Source: Amia ocellicauda
Taxonomy: Eukaryota > Chordata > Actinopteri > Amiiformes > Amiidae
Direction of reading: 5' to 3'
Length of the DNA: 64,000 bases
Assembly (NCBI RefSeq): GCF_036373705.1
Contig: NC_089867.1
Location: 14,746,001 to 14,810,000, forward strand
Positions 40,801 to 53,213 of this stretch are shown in pieces; positions within the stretch are counted from its first letter, which is position 1, and every line of letters begins with the position of its first letter. The notes beneath the pieces were generated by a model. That model did no database searches, was not told the DNA's origin, and saw only the letters and a list, made by a program, of their open reading frames with translations. The translations under genes were made by a program, and so were the position numbers.

Positions 40801-43800
40801 CTGGCACCGAGCTCACCTTCGATTACCAGTTCCAGAGATACGGGTGAGCCTCTGCCCTCGGCACCCCCTGTGTCCCGGCGCCCACAGCTCTCTCCCTTCC
40901 CACCTCCAGTGCCCCTGTCCTGTGCTGTGATTGCACTGACCCCTGACCCTGCCTGTCTGTCCCTTCACAGGAAGGAGGCCCAGAAGTGTTTCTGTGGGGC
41001 GCCCAGCTGCCGCGGGTTCCTGGGCGGAGAGAACCGGGTCAGCATCCGCGCTGCTGGCGGCAAGATGAAGAAGGAGCGGACCCGCAAGAAGGACTCTGTG
41101 AGTGAGCCGACCGACAGTCTCCCGTGTCTCTCTCCCTCTCCCCCGCCTCTCTGTTGAATGCTGAGCGCTCTGTACTGCCCCCTGCAGGTGGACGAGGAGC
41201 TGGAGGCGCTGCTGGAGAATGGCGACGGGCTGTCGGATGAGAAGCAGGTGGTCTCTCTGTGCCGGCTAATGGTGCGGGTGGAGACCATGGAGCAGAAACT
41301 CACCTGCCTCAAACTCATACAGGTGAATGCTTATAACATTTCTGTGTCAAAACATTGCGGTGTAACTAAATTTGTTCATGGATTGTCTTTTTAATGCACA
41401 GCTTGATCGGTGTAAACGTAACGAGCTTGTCTGCCTGCATGTTGTCGTGCTCTTCAGAACACGCAGAACCCAGCCTGTCTGAAGCAGTTCCTGGATCACC
41501 ACGGGCTGTCCCTGCTGTGGATCTTCATGGTGGAGCTGTCTGAGGGCAAGGGCAACTCCAGCAACAACATCAAACTACAGCTGGAGGTGAGGGGCACGAG
41601 AGCCTGCAGTGGGACACAACTTATAATGATTTTAATTTAACTTTAATTAATGTTCCTTATTTAGATCTGTTGAGTCCAGATAGTGTCTATTTAAAATGAA
41701 CAGATACATTTTAGTTTAAAACTGCAGTTATTGTACTTTCTGTGCTTTGATGCTTGTCCAATCATAACTAAAGCAGGGCGGCAGTGGATGGTGGCCTGAT
41801 GGGGTCAGTGATCAGTGTGGTGTCCTACCCTCTCTTTGCAGATCATGAAGAGCCTATCAGTGCTCCCCATCTCCACCAAGAACATGCTGGAGGAGAGCCG
41901 TGTGCTGCACTTCATCCAGCGCTGGGCCCAGAGCAAGACCCTGCCCCCGGCCGTGGAGCTGGACGGCTACTCCAGCGAGAACACTTCCCGTGCCCAGACG
42001 CCCCTCAACACCCCCGACGGGCCCCCCAGCAAGCCAGGCCCCGAGCTGGACAGTGATACGCCCAAGAGGGCTGTGTACCGCCGGCTGAAGATCATCAGCG
42101 AGAACAGCATGGACAGTGCGCTCTCCGATGCCAGCAAGGCCTCTGACGGCAAGGAAGACGAGGAGGAGGAAGAGGAGGAGGAGGAGGAGGAGGCTGAGGC
42201 TGACTCCTCGCAGGCTGACCCTGCAGAGAGCAGCCAGCCCAGACTTGAGCCCACAGGAGAGCCCCAGGCTGAGGGGGATGGCCAAGTCGGGATAGAGAGG
42301 CCAGAAACGCAGGAGAGCTCAGAACCCCCGGAGGTTTCAGACGGCACTCAGGCTGGGACTGAGAGCCAGGAGGCCGGGGTGGCTGTTGCTGAGGTGCCGG
42401 AGGGGGGAGTACAGCACAGCCAGGTCGAGGGAGCATCAGAGGAGCCCAAGTCCGACTCGCAGGTCTCTCCGCTAGAGGACGGTCTGCCTCCTTCAATGGA
42501 GGACCCTGACAAAACGGAGGAGATGTCTGCCCACAGTCTTCCCCCTGCCCCAGATGATGAGACCATGGTCGTTGAACTGACTCCTGCGGAGGAAACGGTG
42601 GCAACAGAGGTGGTAACCACTGCAGAAACGATTGTCCCGGAGACCATCGGCGCGGCGGAGACTGTGGCCGTGGAGACACCCTCCCAAGACGAGGAGGAGG
42701 GCGTGTCAGACGTGGAGAGTGAGCGTAGCCAGGAACCCCCACACAAGGTGGTGGACATCAGTGACATGGCCTCCCGCCTGCTGGACAGCTGGAAAGACCT
42801 GAAGGTACCACCCCAAGACTGCTGCCCAGTCAGCGCACACTCACTCTGCTTACACGTATACCGAACCAACGCCTACGGCCTGGCGCACTGAGCTCCTAGA
42901 GCACCATGTGTACTTTGCATTCCTGTTAATGTAATTATTTATTGGTGGGTCATGGTTGCCCATTAGAGCTCAACCTTCTGCTCCCCCTTCACAGTTGTAA
43001 ATGCGGTATCCTGGCATATCGCCCACTACTCTGTAGTTTAGCAGTTCATCCCACACACCTCACTCTTTCTGTAGTTAAATCAATAAATAAATAGTGTGAA
43101 ACTCTCCTGAGACAGAGCCAGCTAGAAGGCCTTGTAGGGCCACATGTCCCTCTATGAGGCAAGACTGTAGACTGCCTGAAAGCACCCTTGCTCAGTTAGA
43201 TCAGCAATGAGTTTTCACAGTTTGGTTAAACTGAGGATCTGCAGGTTTGAACTGGAGGCATAACAAGCTGGTTTCATTTCCAATAGTACTGACTCTCGCT
43301 CTCTCTCTCTCTGCAGGAGGTGTACAGGATACCGAAGAAGAGCCAGGTGGAAAAGGAACCTGCTGGTATGTGCTCCCCCTCTCCTCCGCTTTATTGATCT
43401 GGCTCAAATTGTGTTGTGTATATTTAAAACCAATTAAGTCATTCTTGCTGAGATGCTGTTGTCGTCTCTGATTGCCTTGTCCCTAAGGGTGCTGCCGTGG
43501 GTTAACTCTCATCCCTCTCCTCTTCCCCTGGTCTTGTAGAGCGCAGTCGGGATGGACCGAACTCCCGGGACCCTCCCCTGACACCTCGCACCCCCTCCGG
43601 GAGCCGCGAGAGGGACCGGGACAGGGAGAGGGACAGGGAACGGGATCGGGACAGAGATCGGGACCGGGACAGGGAGAGGACCCCCCGGAGTGCAGAACGC
43701 CGCCGTCGCCGATCCTCCCTCTCCCCCCCGTCCTCCGCTTACGAGAGCAGCCGACGCAGGAGCGATGACCGGTGAGAGACGGGGACAGGATAACTGTGGC

Positions 43801-46800
43801 AGAGGAGGGAGGGGAAAGGGAGTAAAGAGGGGGGGAAGAGGACAGTGAAATGGAAGGTAGAGAGAATGGGTCGAAGAGTAGAAGGTATGGCCGGAGACAT
43901 GGAGATGAGAAATTAAAGGGAGAGAGGCAGGCTCTCCCAGGCTGGAGGCTCTGCAGCCCTCAGGGTGTGTAATGCCATTGTTTATCTCATTAACATGGGT
44001 GGCAGGTATTTAGAAAGGCCATTCCACTTACAACCCACAGGTGGCACTGCAGGCTGCCTTTTAGTTACATGTGACTTGCAGAGTTTGTTCAGGTCAAGGG
44101 AAGTCTAGGAGATGTATGCAGAGATTTTAAAGTCGGAGTCTGCTAGAGACTGACTATTTTGATATTGTGTTCATACTGTGTAATGAGGAAGAGGTTATGC
44201 TTTGAGCAATATAAAATCCAGGTGGGGTGAAATAAGTCCTGTAGGCACTGTAGCTCAGAATGCCTGTTTGTTGTACAGTAATCAGAGCACTGTAGATGAG
44301 CCCCCATCCCTGTCCCTTCTCCCTCAGGTACGACCCCCCCAGCAGCAGTAAGAAGAAGGGCCGGACAAAGGAGCGCAACAAGCTGTCGACAGAGGAGCGG
44401 CGCAAGCTGTTCGAGCAGGAGGTGGCGCAGCGGGAGGCGCAGAAGCAGCAGCAGCTCCATACCCTGGCCGTGGGCTCTCCCATGACCTACGACCCGCTGG
44501 GCTATGCTTCCAGCCCACACCCCAGCTTCATGGGGTACCCGCCCGGATACCCCATCCAGACCTACGTGGACCCCACCAACCCCAATGCGGGCAAGGTGCT
44601 CCTGCCCACCCCCCCAGTGGAGCCCATGTGTGGCACTTTGCCCTATGAACAGACGCCCCCCCAGCCTCAAACGTTGCTGCCCGAGCCCGGCCTCACCTCG
44701 CCCTCTCCCACCTCCCAGCCCCCTCCTGTTTCAGCGGTCCAGCACGTGCCTGCACCCCTGGAAGTCCCCAGCACGCCCCAGTACGTGCAGCCCAGCATGC
44801 CGCAGGACCCTGCCCTGGCCCTCCTCTCCGTGCCTCCGCAGGTGCCCAGTCCGCAGGTGCAGGCCCCGCAGAGCTACGCCCTCTGGGACCCCAGCACTCA
44901 GCAGGCCCTGGCCGTGCAGGCCCCGCCGCAGCCCTACCAGTCCGCCCAGCCCCAGACTGCCATCTACTACCCAGGCCAGCCCTGCCAGGCAGTGTACAGC
45001 ATCACTACACCGTACCCGCAGGCCAGCACGCCCGTCATACAGGTGAGTCTCTCCCTCTCCTCCCCCACTCACTGTGCATTTGATGTGTATTTAGGCCTGT
45101 ATTTGTGTATAGCTTTTTTTAGCTGTGAAGGGGGATTTGCACAAATGCGACTCCCCAGAGTGTCAGGAAGTAGCCTCCTGTACACTTCTCCCTGAGTGTC
45201 AGTGCTCCTTCCACACGATACAGCAGGCACCGGTGTTGGCACACTCTGAGGTGGGGAGCGGTTCTTCCGTTCACCTTGCCTGACTTCTCTCCCTCGAGGC
45301 TGCATTAGTAGGTTCTGCCACATCCATCACCTAAGATTTGCATCTTGTTTAAAGCTTGTCAAGTCAGCTGTGACTGCCGGCCTCTACCTGATGAAAGCAC
45401 CCAACAGCCAAAAAAAAAAAAAAGCAAAAGGATCCATGCTCACTATTCTGCAATCAACAATAGCAGTTTGTCATCAAAACAGTGCTGCCGATCAGTGACA
45501 GCCTGTTATTAATTCTTGAAATGTGTCCAGCCATCTGTCAGCGTTCCCACTCTGAATCGCGTTGTACCACAAAAAGCTGTCACGTCAGTGTGAAGCTTTC
45601 TTGAAATAGGATTTAATTTTTTCTTGGAGGGATTGTGATTGTAAATGTCCTGTTTGTGTGTGGCGTGGCGGTGTCTCCCCGCTCTCTGCCTCTCCCGGTG
45701 TCAGTGCTCGTCCTCAGTCTCCCCCTGCTGTCTCTCTGCAGAGCTATGCCCAGCCGGTGGCCAGCTTCCTGCAGGGCCAGCAGGTTTACGGTTCCCACCA
45801 ACAGGGCATGGTGGTGCAGCAGGAGGGCGCGGTCACCACCATCGTCACGGCCCAGCCTGTGCAACAGGTACGGCACCGCTGTTACTTCCTGTATGAGGGC
45901 CGTTGTGGTTACTCTTAAGACATTTCTGTAAAATGTTGTCTTCTGGTTGTGGTTACTCTTATTTCTGATAGTGTTGTACTGTGCTATCCTCCCCCCCCCA
46001 ATAGGAGCTGATGGTGTCCAACAGCCTGATGGACCTCCCCCCCCCTTCGCCTCCCAAGCCCAAGACCATCGTGCTGCCGGTCAACTGGAAGGCAGCGCGT
46101 GACCCTGAGGGCAAAATTTACTACTACCATATCATCACCAGGTAGGAGCTCACCTCTGACCCCTGCCCCCTGCCTGAGATAATTCATCTCTAGCTCATGT
46201 CTCTTCATACTGACTGCACTTCAATCTCTTCTCGCCCAATCTGGTCCTGAAATCTCGATTTCCAGAGCACGTTTTCACAGCCGCCTCCATCCCTGCGTGC
46301 GGCTGTAATATTGGTACTTGTGGTGGAGTGGCGTCTTGTGGGTTTGAATGAAACTAAACATTGTTGCTGTAAGGTGCTTTAATCACGAGGGTTTATGGTT
46401 TCTGTGCAAAAACTCCCCGTATCTCAACTACTGTTAAACTGCCATTCAAAGTTTCTCTAAAAATCTTTCCCATCAAATAATAAGTAACCCTATCATAGGT
46501 CCGCCCCTCCTCCTGGAGAGGAGATTGGAGAGGCCTGGCCATGGGAGACGTTTTGATGCGGCACATTTGATAAAACTGCCCCTGATAGCAACTCACATGT
46601 AGGCTCTTGACGCCTGATGTTGGATTGTGATCCTCCAGGGGGGTGGCGGGTTATAGCGAGGCAGTGAAGAAACGCAACTTCCATCTGTTTTTTTCCATGT
46701 AGAATAAGATTTTCTTCCTTTTAAAACTGCCTGATGGAGGTCCAGATTAAGTAGGCCATTAAAGAAAGCTGAACTTTTTAGAAGGATTTTTTCCCCCCAA

Positions 46801-49800
46801 AGATTTAGAAGATTTTTTAAGAGGTTTGCCCGTAACTGATGCTCTGTTCTACATTATGGCAGCCACCCAATTCCGATGCTGTCTGCGCTGTGGTGTCTGC
46901 TGCCTAGGCTGTGCGGAGTGACTGTGTTGATGGTTGTTTGTGTGTCTGTGCCCACACTTCCCCCCCCCCTTCCAGGCAGACACAGTGGGACCCCCCGTGC
47001 TGGGAGGGTGGCAGCGATGACGCCAGCGTGGATCACGAGGCTGAGATGGACCTCGGGACGCCCACGTATGACGAGAACCCCACCAAGGTAACCTTTGACC
47101 ACTGTAAACCATTAATAGGCAAGTTATAAGACCCCTCTAGAAGAGCTGTGGAAGCCCCCAGTAGGAGAGGCCTATCTTTCTGTTATAGACGCATGGCAGT
47201 GTGTTAACATTTAGTTCAGCTTTATGGATTCATTACAGGGATACACTAGTTCTGCCAAAGCTGCCGTCATGTAGGATCACATAGGATTATGCAGAATATT
47301 GCAAAGGAGAAATATAAACAAAATACAGATGCTTACAAAACATTTAGTCTTTAACATGTACAGAAAGTGTTGTTGATATTGAGTATTAATATCATCCTTT
47401 TGACATTTTTTTTATGTACTTTTTTTAGTTTCTGTCCACATACTATCTGTTTTTTTGTTGAGGGTGCAGTCCTCTCTGAAAATTACAGAGAATTTAGTTT
47501 TTATGTAAATCAATCTGGGGAAAATTAATAGGTTTTGAAATGCAGCACTTCAAAGGAAACCTCAAAAAGTGGGCAGAACCAGCAACAAAACCAACAAAAA
47601 CTAAAAAACGCGACTGAACAAAAGAAGAACACAATCGCAAATCTGGTGTCCTCTCTGCCCAGCCCGGCCTTTCTGCCAGGTCTGTCCTGGCTTGTGTGTT
47701 TGCATTCAGATGTAGATGGTTGGTCACCGTGTCTCGGTCTCAGTGACGCGAGGACATGTGTGGTTTTCTGGCCCCGTTGTGGTCAGCCCAAGTGGAGGTT
47801 GACTCTCCCTTCTCTCTAATCGTCAGACATCTGCAGCGGCACCAGCAAGGCGTGTGTGTCAGTGTGTTTGTATTAGTCTGCGAGTGTTTGTGTGCTGCAG
47901 TCTCCCTCCTCCGTCTCTCTGTCCTCTGGTGCTTGATGGTAATTGGGCCCAGGGCAGTGATTCGGGCATTAGAGCACAGAACACAAATGTCATTAATTTA
48001 TTGTTGGTTTCATTAAAAAAAGAAGTGGATCATTGTTTTAATAAATATCAAACGGCTTCACAAAGGAGAGCGCGCTGGTATTTCTTAAGCATCCTGTCTT
48101 CTGATCAGCACAGATGATGTCATGGCCAATGTGTTACAGATGTCCTCTTGCAGGGGCCAGAGCCCTGCAACGGTAACCATCTCCGTGATTATATATTTGT
48201 TTATCTTTCTTTTGTCTATTGTTGTCTTGTCCTCTTTCTCATTTACCTCTCTCTCATTCTGCCCTGTGACCTCCTCTCTGCCCTCAGTGTCTCTTCACCA
48301 AGTAGGGGCTGCAAGCAAAGCAGTTACACATATTAAAAATAAGTACAGGTAGAGATGGAGAGTAACCCGTGTGTGCGTGTTGAGTAGAGTGTGTGTAACC
48401 CATGTGGTGCAGAGAGGGGAGAGCAGGGGGGCGCTGGGTACAGAGCTGTGCGGTCTGTCTTTAATTAACAGCGCAGCCAGAAACAGGGCGGAGTCAGCCT
48501 GGCTTTGATTGTGTTGTTGTTCCTGTTCTGCATCTCTGTGTGTGTGTGTGTGTGTGTGTGAGTCTACAGCCATTCTTCAGTGCTGTCTGTAAATCTGCTT
48601 CCATAGACGCATGACTTCTTGCTGGGTCTTGTCCATTTCCGCCTGGCACCAGCTCCATCTCGGCCAGTCCTCAGTGCAGCCAATCCAGTGGCCCGGGCCA
48701 TGGACTGGACCGGGATGCTTACAGGTGCTCTGTGCAGTTTCTACTATGGGCAGTGATGGCTTCCTTGCCTCCTGCTCACCTGATAGAAGCAGGCAGTTCC
48801 TGCCTCCCCACCTCCTTCCTCATCCCTCTCTCCTGGCTCCTTGGGTCACAAAGGAATAATCCTTTAAAATGCACACTGGGTCCCGCTTCGAATGCCAAAA
48901 CCTTTTGCCTTAGATCTTGAGCAGCCTGAATCCATAAAGGGGATTATGGTTAGATGTGTAGCAGAGCCGCCAGTCTGGAAGTCGTTGCATAAAACAATGC
49001 AAATGTGCGTCTGTCCAGTTGTTTTTTTTCAGCGCCCTAATAACTCTTTACATTTCCATGTATAAATGCGAGGATAAAGTTAAGAAATGCAGACCACACA
49101 CTAAACCCCTCCTCCGTTTTATGTCCGTTTTTTCCTGGTGTGATCTGGCTGACTGAGGCCTGTGTGATTGTCAATGTAACAAAGGAACGGCCCGAGGAAT
49201 ATTGTCAATGTGAGGGAATGTCTGCTGGCACTTTGGTTTGGTTGGCATTTTTGTGGGTTGAAAATTACTGACTGTTGGAAGCAAAGCAAATATTTAAAGC
49301 TTATGGGATTTATGGTTATTTTTTTACAAGGTTCTTGTTTTTTTTGGTGTGTTTTTTATTTAACAATATACCATAACTGGAAAGTATAGCTATTGTCTAC
49401 AAGTAGTAATTAAAGTCTGCTTTTAGATGTGATCTGGGTCTGTTGGAAGAGGCGCAGGGGCAGCACTAGTGGTCTCCTGTCTCGGTACGAGTTTCCTTTT
49501 TTGTGGTTAAGCTTCAGAGAGCAGATGCTTCTAGCTGCTCTGAGCTTCGTCTCCGGACCGATGCTCATCACTGTTGTCCTCTTGGTCTCCAGTTCTCCAC
49601 AAAGGCAAAGACGGCCGAGGCGGACACCTCCAGTGAGCTGGCGAAGAGGAGCAAAGAGGTGTTTCGCAAAGAGGTGAGATCCCCCCCCTCCTCTCCGCCT
49701 ATTACAGTCTCGGCTCCTCGTGGGGTGCCCACAGCACCTCCTGCTTTTTGATCCCACTGGATAATTCAATTCATTTAGTTTGGCTTATTCTGATTTGCTT

Positions 49801-50369
49801 CCCTCTAGAACTGCGTGGGTTATAGTGCATTATAGTGTAAAACCGGAGTTAAAGAACAAAGAGATGGTGACCGAGGGGTAGAGCTGCTCTCCTGGTTTTC
49901 TCTTCATCGTCTCCCTTTCTCCCTCTCCCCCAGATGTCCCAGTTCATCGTGCAGTGCCTAAACCCCTACAGGAAGCCGGACTGCAAGCTGGGCCGCATCA
50001 GCAACACGGAAGACTTCAAGCACCTGGCCCGGAAGGTGAGCGGCCCCTGGGGTGATGGTGTGCAGTGAAAAAAGAGTTTAAAAAGTGAAACTGTGCATCA
50101 AGTTGGTCAATTTTTAATAAAAAGGTTTTTGTAAATAAGGGAAATGTTTTGCAAGATAATTCAAAAACCACTTGGTAACTGGTATTCGTGATGTTGCTGT
50201 GTTGCAGCTGACCCACGGCGTAATGAACAAAGAGCTGAAATCCTGCAAGAACCCAGAGGACCTGGAGTGCAACGAGAACGTCAAGCACAAGACCAAGGAG
50301 TACATCAAGAAGTACATGCAGAAGTTCGGGTCTGTGTACCGGCCCAAGGAGGACACCGAGGTGGACTAG
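16817..50369 (+). CDS. setd2: SETD2 histone H3 lysine-36 trimethyltransferase, complete
   Basis: Coding exons: 16817-16851, 30357-30378, 31574-36702, 37842-37973, 38407-38535, 38824-38947, 39702-39779, 40746-40843, 40971-41097, 41188-41322, 41458-41586, 41842-42804, 43317-43365, 43540-43771, 44328-45042, 45742-45867, 46005-46141, 46976-47087, 49593-49673, 49934-50035, 50208-50369 (stop TAG). The total of 8817 nt gives 2938 aa, longer than the human protein, and all phases agree. SETD2 travels with elongating RNA polymerase II and places H3K36me3. Visible parts: conserved N-terminal [24 protein letters not shown]; an RS-rich disordered region; AWS at about aa 1736-1790; SET at about 1791-1914 with GWGLRA, the NHSCEPNC catalytic motif and FDYQFQRYG; post-SET with CFCG at about 1917-1934; [21 protein letters not shown]; a WW domain at about 2765-2798; and the C-terminal SRI domain (about 2835-2935), which binds the phosphorylated polymerase tail. 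All catalytic and zinc-binding motifs are intact, so the gene should be functional. Confidence 0.97.
28174..28204. repeat. TGTGC pentanucleotide microsatellite
   Basis: About six perfect TGTGC units lie within SETD2 intron 1. Confidence 0.85.
29416..30214. mobile_element. hAT-type MITE, non-autonomous, complete
   Basis: The element begins CAGGGATGGGCA and ends with its inverse TGCCCATCCCTG. It is flanked by a perfect 8-bp duplication CATATGGC (29408-29415 and 30215-30222), the hallmark of hAT transposition. Inner terminal regions are AT-rich and also inversely related (TATTTTAAAATA against ATTTAAAATACG). The 799-bp interior shows no transposase domain, so mobility would have depended on an autonomous relative. 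It sits in SETD2 intron 1, 142 bp upstream of the microexon. Confidence 0.88.
30357..30378 (+). other. setd2: SETD2 coding exon 2, a 22-nt microexon
   Basis: It is bounded by an AG acceptor at 30355-30356 and a GTAAGT donor at 30379. It encodes EEGGDAS together with the last two bases of exon 1, matching the acidic stretch after PEHPT in mammalian SETD2. Skipping it would shift the frame into exon 3. Confidence 0.88.
30740..30917 (+). mobile_element. tRNA-derived SINE
   Basis: The head contains a polymerase III A-box-like TGTGGAGTAGTGG (30744-30756) and a B box GGTTCAATCC (30789-30798) at tRNA-like spacing. A body with GACACTGCTGTTGTACC and TGTATAAATGGGTAA follows, familiar from SINEs of non-teleost and early teleost fishes. 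The copy loses similarity after ATTGTAAG, before the usual LINE-like tail, so it is truncated or decayed at its 3' end. It lies in SETD2 intron 2. Confidence 0.75.
31574..36702 (+). other. setd2: SETD2 giant exon 3
   Basis: This 5129-nt exon encodes about 1710 residues of mostly disordered sequence. Islands conserved with mammals include [20 protein letters not shown] near the start, KMHFKKHLL, the Ser-Asp-rich stretch before [25 protein letters not shown], and [20 protein letters not shown] at the end. An Arg-Ser-rich block at about 32480-32860 resembles splicing-factor RS domains. The exon accounts for most of the extra length over human SETD2. Confidence 0.95.
37842..41097 (+). other. setd2: SETD2 AWS-SET-post-SET catalytic exons
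   Basis: Six exons encode the enzyme core. The AWS zinc-binding cysteines lie in [12 protein letters not shown] and [11 protein letters not shown]. The S-adenosylmethionine pocket is formed by GWGLRAA and [11 protein letters not shown]. The lysine channel carries FDYQFQRYG, and the post-SET cysteines are in CFCGAPSC. No key residue is missing. Confidence 0.95.
38097..38225. repeat. Possible Penelope-like or other interspersed repeat remnant
   Basis: The phrase CAATGTTTCGATCTACCAGA followed by GATCTTCATTGGGAT resembles the ACGTTTCG...CTTCATCAGG segment common in Penelope-like elements of fish and frogs. It lies in the SETD2 intron before exon 38407-38535. No ends were defined. Confidence 0.3.
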
Positions 50370-53213
50370 CGCCCCCCGCCGCAGTCCTTGTCCAGAGACT
50401 CGACTCTCACCGCGAGACGGGACGGGACAGGATTCGCCACGTTAGGGGGGTGGTGCAGGGCCACCGCAACCTGCTCCTCTAGAACCCCTCTCCCTTCCTC
50501 CCCCTCCCAGCCCGTGGTGCACACGGACGGACATGCAGATAGGAGGCGGGTGTCACTGCCCGGGCGGTGCTCGGAGGGGAGGTGCGCGGTGGCGGTCCAT
50601 GCGGATGGAGGAGCCCGTTGCTCGGGGCAGCGTGGGCCCTCACTCGCTCGCAGACCCCCCTCCCACACATCGATTCATGGTTCCATTTCACAGTCTGAAT
50701 GAACGAAAGAGAGAGTGTGAGAGAGAGAGAGACCTCCCCCATCTCCACCTCTGCTCCCCTGCTGCCCGTGAGGAGCTTCTCACAGGACACAGCTGCAGGG
50801 CCGCTTCAGTGTGTGGGGTTCACGATCGCTGTGACTGACCGACTAGCTCTGCTCAGATTGTTTTTTATTTTATTTTTATTAGTATAATAATGATGAATAC
50901 TGTTATGATCAGGATACCTATCCTAACCCTGTTTCGCACAGCTTTTTTTCCTTTTAAACTGTGAATACAATCCTCCAGTGTCCGACCACAGGGGTGGCGA
51001 CACTTTCTCGGACGACGTTCTCGGCCGATCTCTCGTGTCGGTGGCCAGTTTCCCCTCCCGGAGCTCGTGCGCTCCCCCCCACTCCCTCTCTCTCTTCCCG
51101 GTGTGCCCTGCCACGGCTCCCCCGGTTTGAATTGCAAAAGACAGCGGCGGGCCTCGGAGCGGTGGGTGGCTCTGCCCAAGGATTGTCATAGGGATGGTGC
51201 TTTTAAAAACTCCCTTCATTGAAGTCGTCTGGCAGCCCCCTCAGCAGCAGGCCTGTGTGCGTTTGTGAAGCCCCGCCCCTTGCCAGACTGGGTGATAGAA
51301 ATCTCATTGGGATCAGACCCTGAAGAACGGACAGGGTACCAGAGTGTGCCATCGGCAAGACCTTGGGACTGTGTCTTCGAATTAAAAAAAAAAAAAAAAA
51401 AAAATTATATTTATATCAGTTTTTGTAGGATTTTACTTGATCAGAAACCTGAAGCTTTTAAAAGCCTAACATCTTGTCTGCTGGTTTTCTCAGAAGAGAA
51501 GTCTGGGTGGAGTCTTGGAGATTCGCGGAGCCGTGCTCGGTGGGGCTGTGTTGTCAATGCTATACACACAGGTACAGACATCATGGTGACGGACATTTCT
51601 GCATGGCTGCTCCGGTCATGCCGTGGGATTTGACCCTGAGAATAGAGTGGCTGTGTGTTGTGTCCAGGGCTGTCCAACACTGTCTCACTCATTCATTTCT
51701 ATAGTTTTCACTTTTCTTTCCTCTTCAAACGATATTGAATTCTCAAGCAATATTTCACCCCAGTGGTTTGAGGTAAAAAGACATAGAATAAAGTAGATGA
51801 AGACACAAGTGATTTTGCAATTGCTCTGGCCCTGGTTCTCGATGCTCGGCATTCTAGAATACATGCCGAAATAGTCAATATGTGTGCAGGTCGATTTCCT
51901 CTCTGGCACGTGGGCTCCAGTCTCTGTAGATTCCTTTCCTGGGGAGGCTGCAGCCTTTTGTAATTTTCCCCAAGCATCCCACCTCTGCTAAATCGGTCTA
52001 ATTACAGGAATGAATTGTAATGCTTCTCGGCAGACTGCGATGCATTTTGGAAGCGGTCTGCTGTAATCATTCTGCTCTAATCATAGTGAATAAAATGTAA
52101 AAACCTTGGATTTAAGTGAGAAAATGAATAATTGAATTGGTTAGTGAATCTCTCCAGGACTGGGGTTGAATGCAATGCCTCTGACCTGACCCGACCAGTG
52201 AGAGCCGGGGACCGTGCGTCTCTGGGCACTGTACTTCTGCACGCTGTTCAGCACGCCTCACTGCTCGGCGAAGAGCAGGTCACACACGTATTGGAATTAT
52301 GGGTGATCGGCAAGAGGGATGGTTGAATGATTAGTTTTCTTCTGTTATCTTGAATGTAGAGGGTGGGCAGCAGCGTGTTTGGGGGCGGGTTATTTGGGTG
52401 ACTCCTTGTGGGGCGTCTGCAGTCCTGCCTGCCTGGATGTGCACAAGGCAGGAGGTAGATTATACTCGCTGGCAGTCCGGTGAAAACCTGCACCATGTTC
52501 ATTGTGTTTTTTTAATTTTTTTATTTATTGACTTCGAAGCAGCATTACAGGCCTAAGTGTGCAGCCCTGCAGGCGTGTTCTCTGTGCGTTTCCTTTTTGG
52601 GGTTGGGGGGGAGTGGTTTGGGGGCGATCGTTTGAAACGAGATCGAGGGTCAGAAATCTTTGTCAACACCAGAACACCAGCTGTGAGAAGACTCACCTCC
52701 TACATGTCTGTCTGTCCATCTGTGTGTCTGTTCCTCTCTCTTTCCTTTTGCTTTTAACTACATTAAACTTTCCCAACACATGTATTATATTCCTTTGACA
52801 TATATGTGAATATATTGATTTTTGTTTTGTTGCGTGTTCAAAAAAAAAAAAAGCAAAGAATTCGAAAGATTATTGGTCCAGGTTTTAAAATGTAAATATA
52901 TTATTATTATAGTAATAATAATCATAATAAAGAGGGAATAGCTATTTGAAGCTAGTTGTAGAGGTTAGTTGACTGACTGACACTCTCACTGCTCCCCCTC
53001 AGCCCCTTCATTAGTTAAAGGTTAAAGTTACAGTATTTTATTGATCTCTGCTTTTTTTTTTTTTTTTGGGTCATTTTAGTTCTGTTCCTATTTTTACTGA
53101 GAAACCCAGATTTCTATGTATGGAGGAGTCTCATCTCCTCTCCTCTCTGGACATTGTCATACTGAGTGTAAAACATTTTAAAAATGAAAATAAACTTTTT
53201 TGTAAAAATTAAA
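50370..53213 (+). other. setd2: SETD2 3'UTR
   Basis: Sequence follows the SETD2 stop without further coding exons. Candidate poly(A) signals AATAAA lie at 52089-52094, 52926-52931 and 53189-53194. The last is followed by T-rich sequence and is the likely main end, giving a 3'UTR of about 2.8 kb. A pure A tract lies near 51384-51404 and a T tract near 53051-53067. Confidence 0.6.

Noticed and set aside
41857-42891. Long antisense frames over SETD2 exon 12 and a plus frame running past 42804
   Set aside because: The antisense frames mirror the Glu-rich exon. The plus frame simply reads into the intron after the GTACCA donor at 42805.
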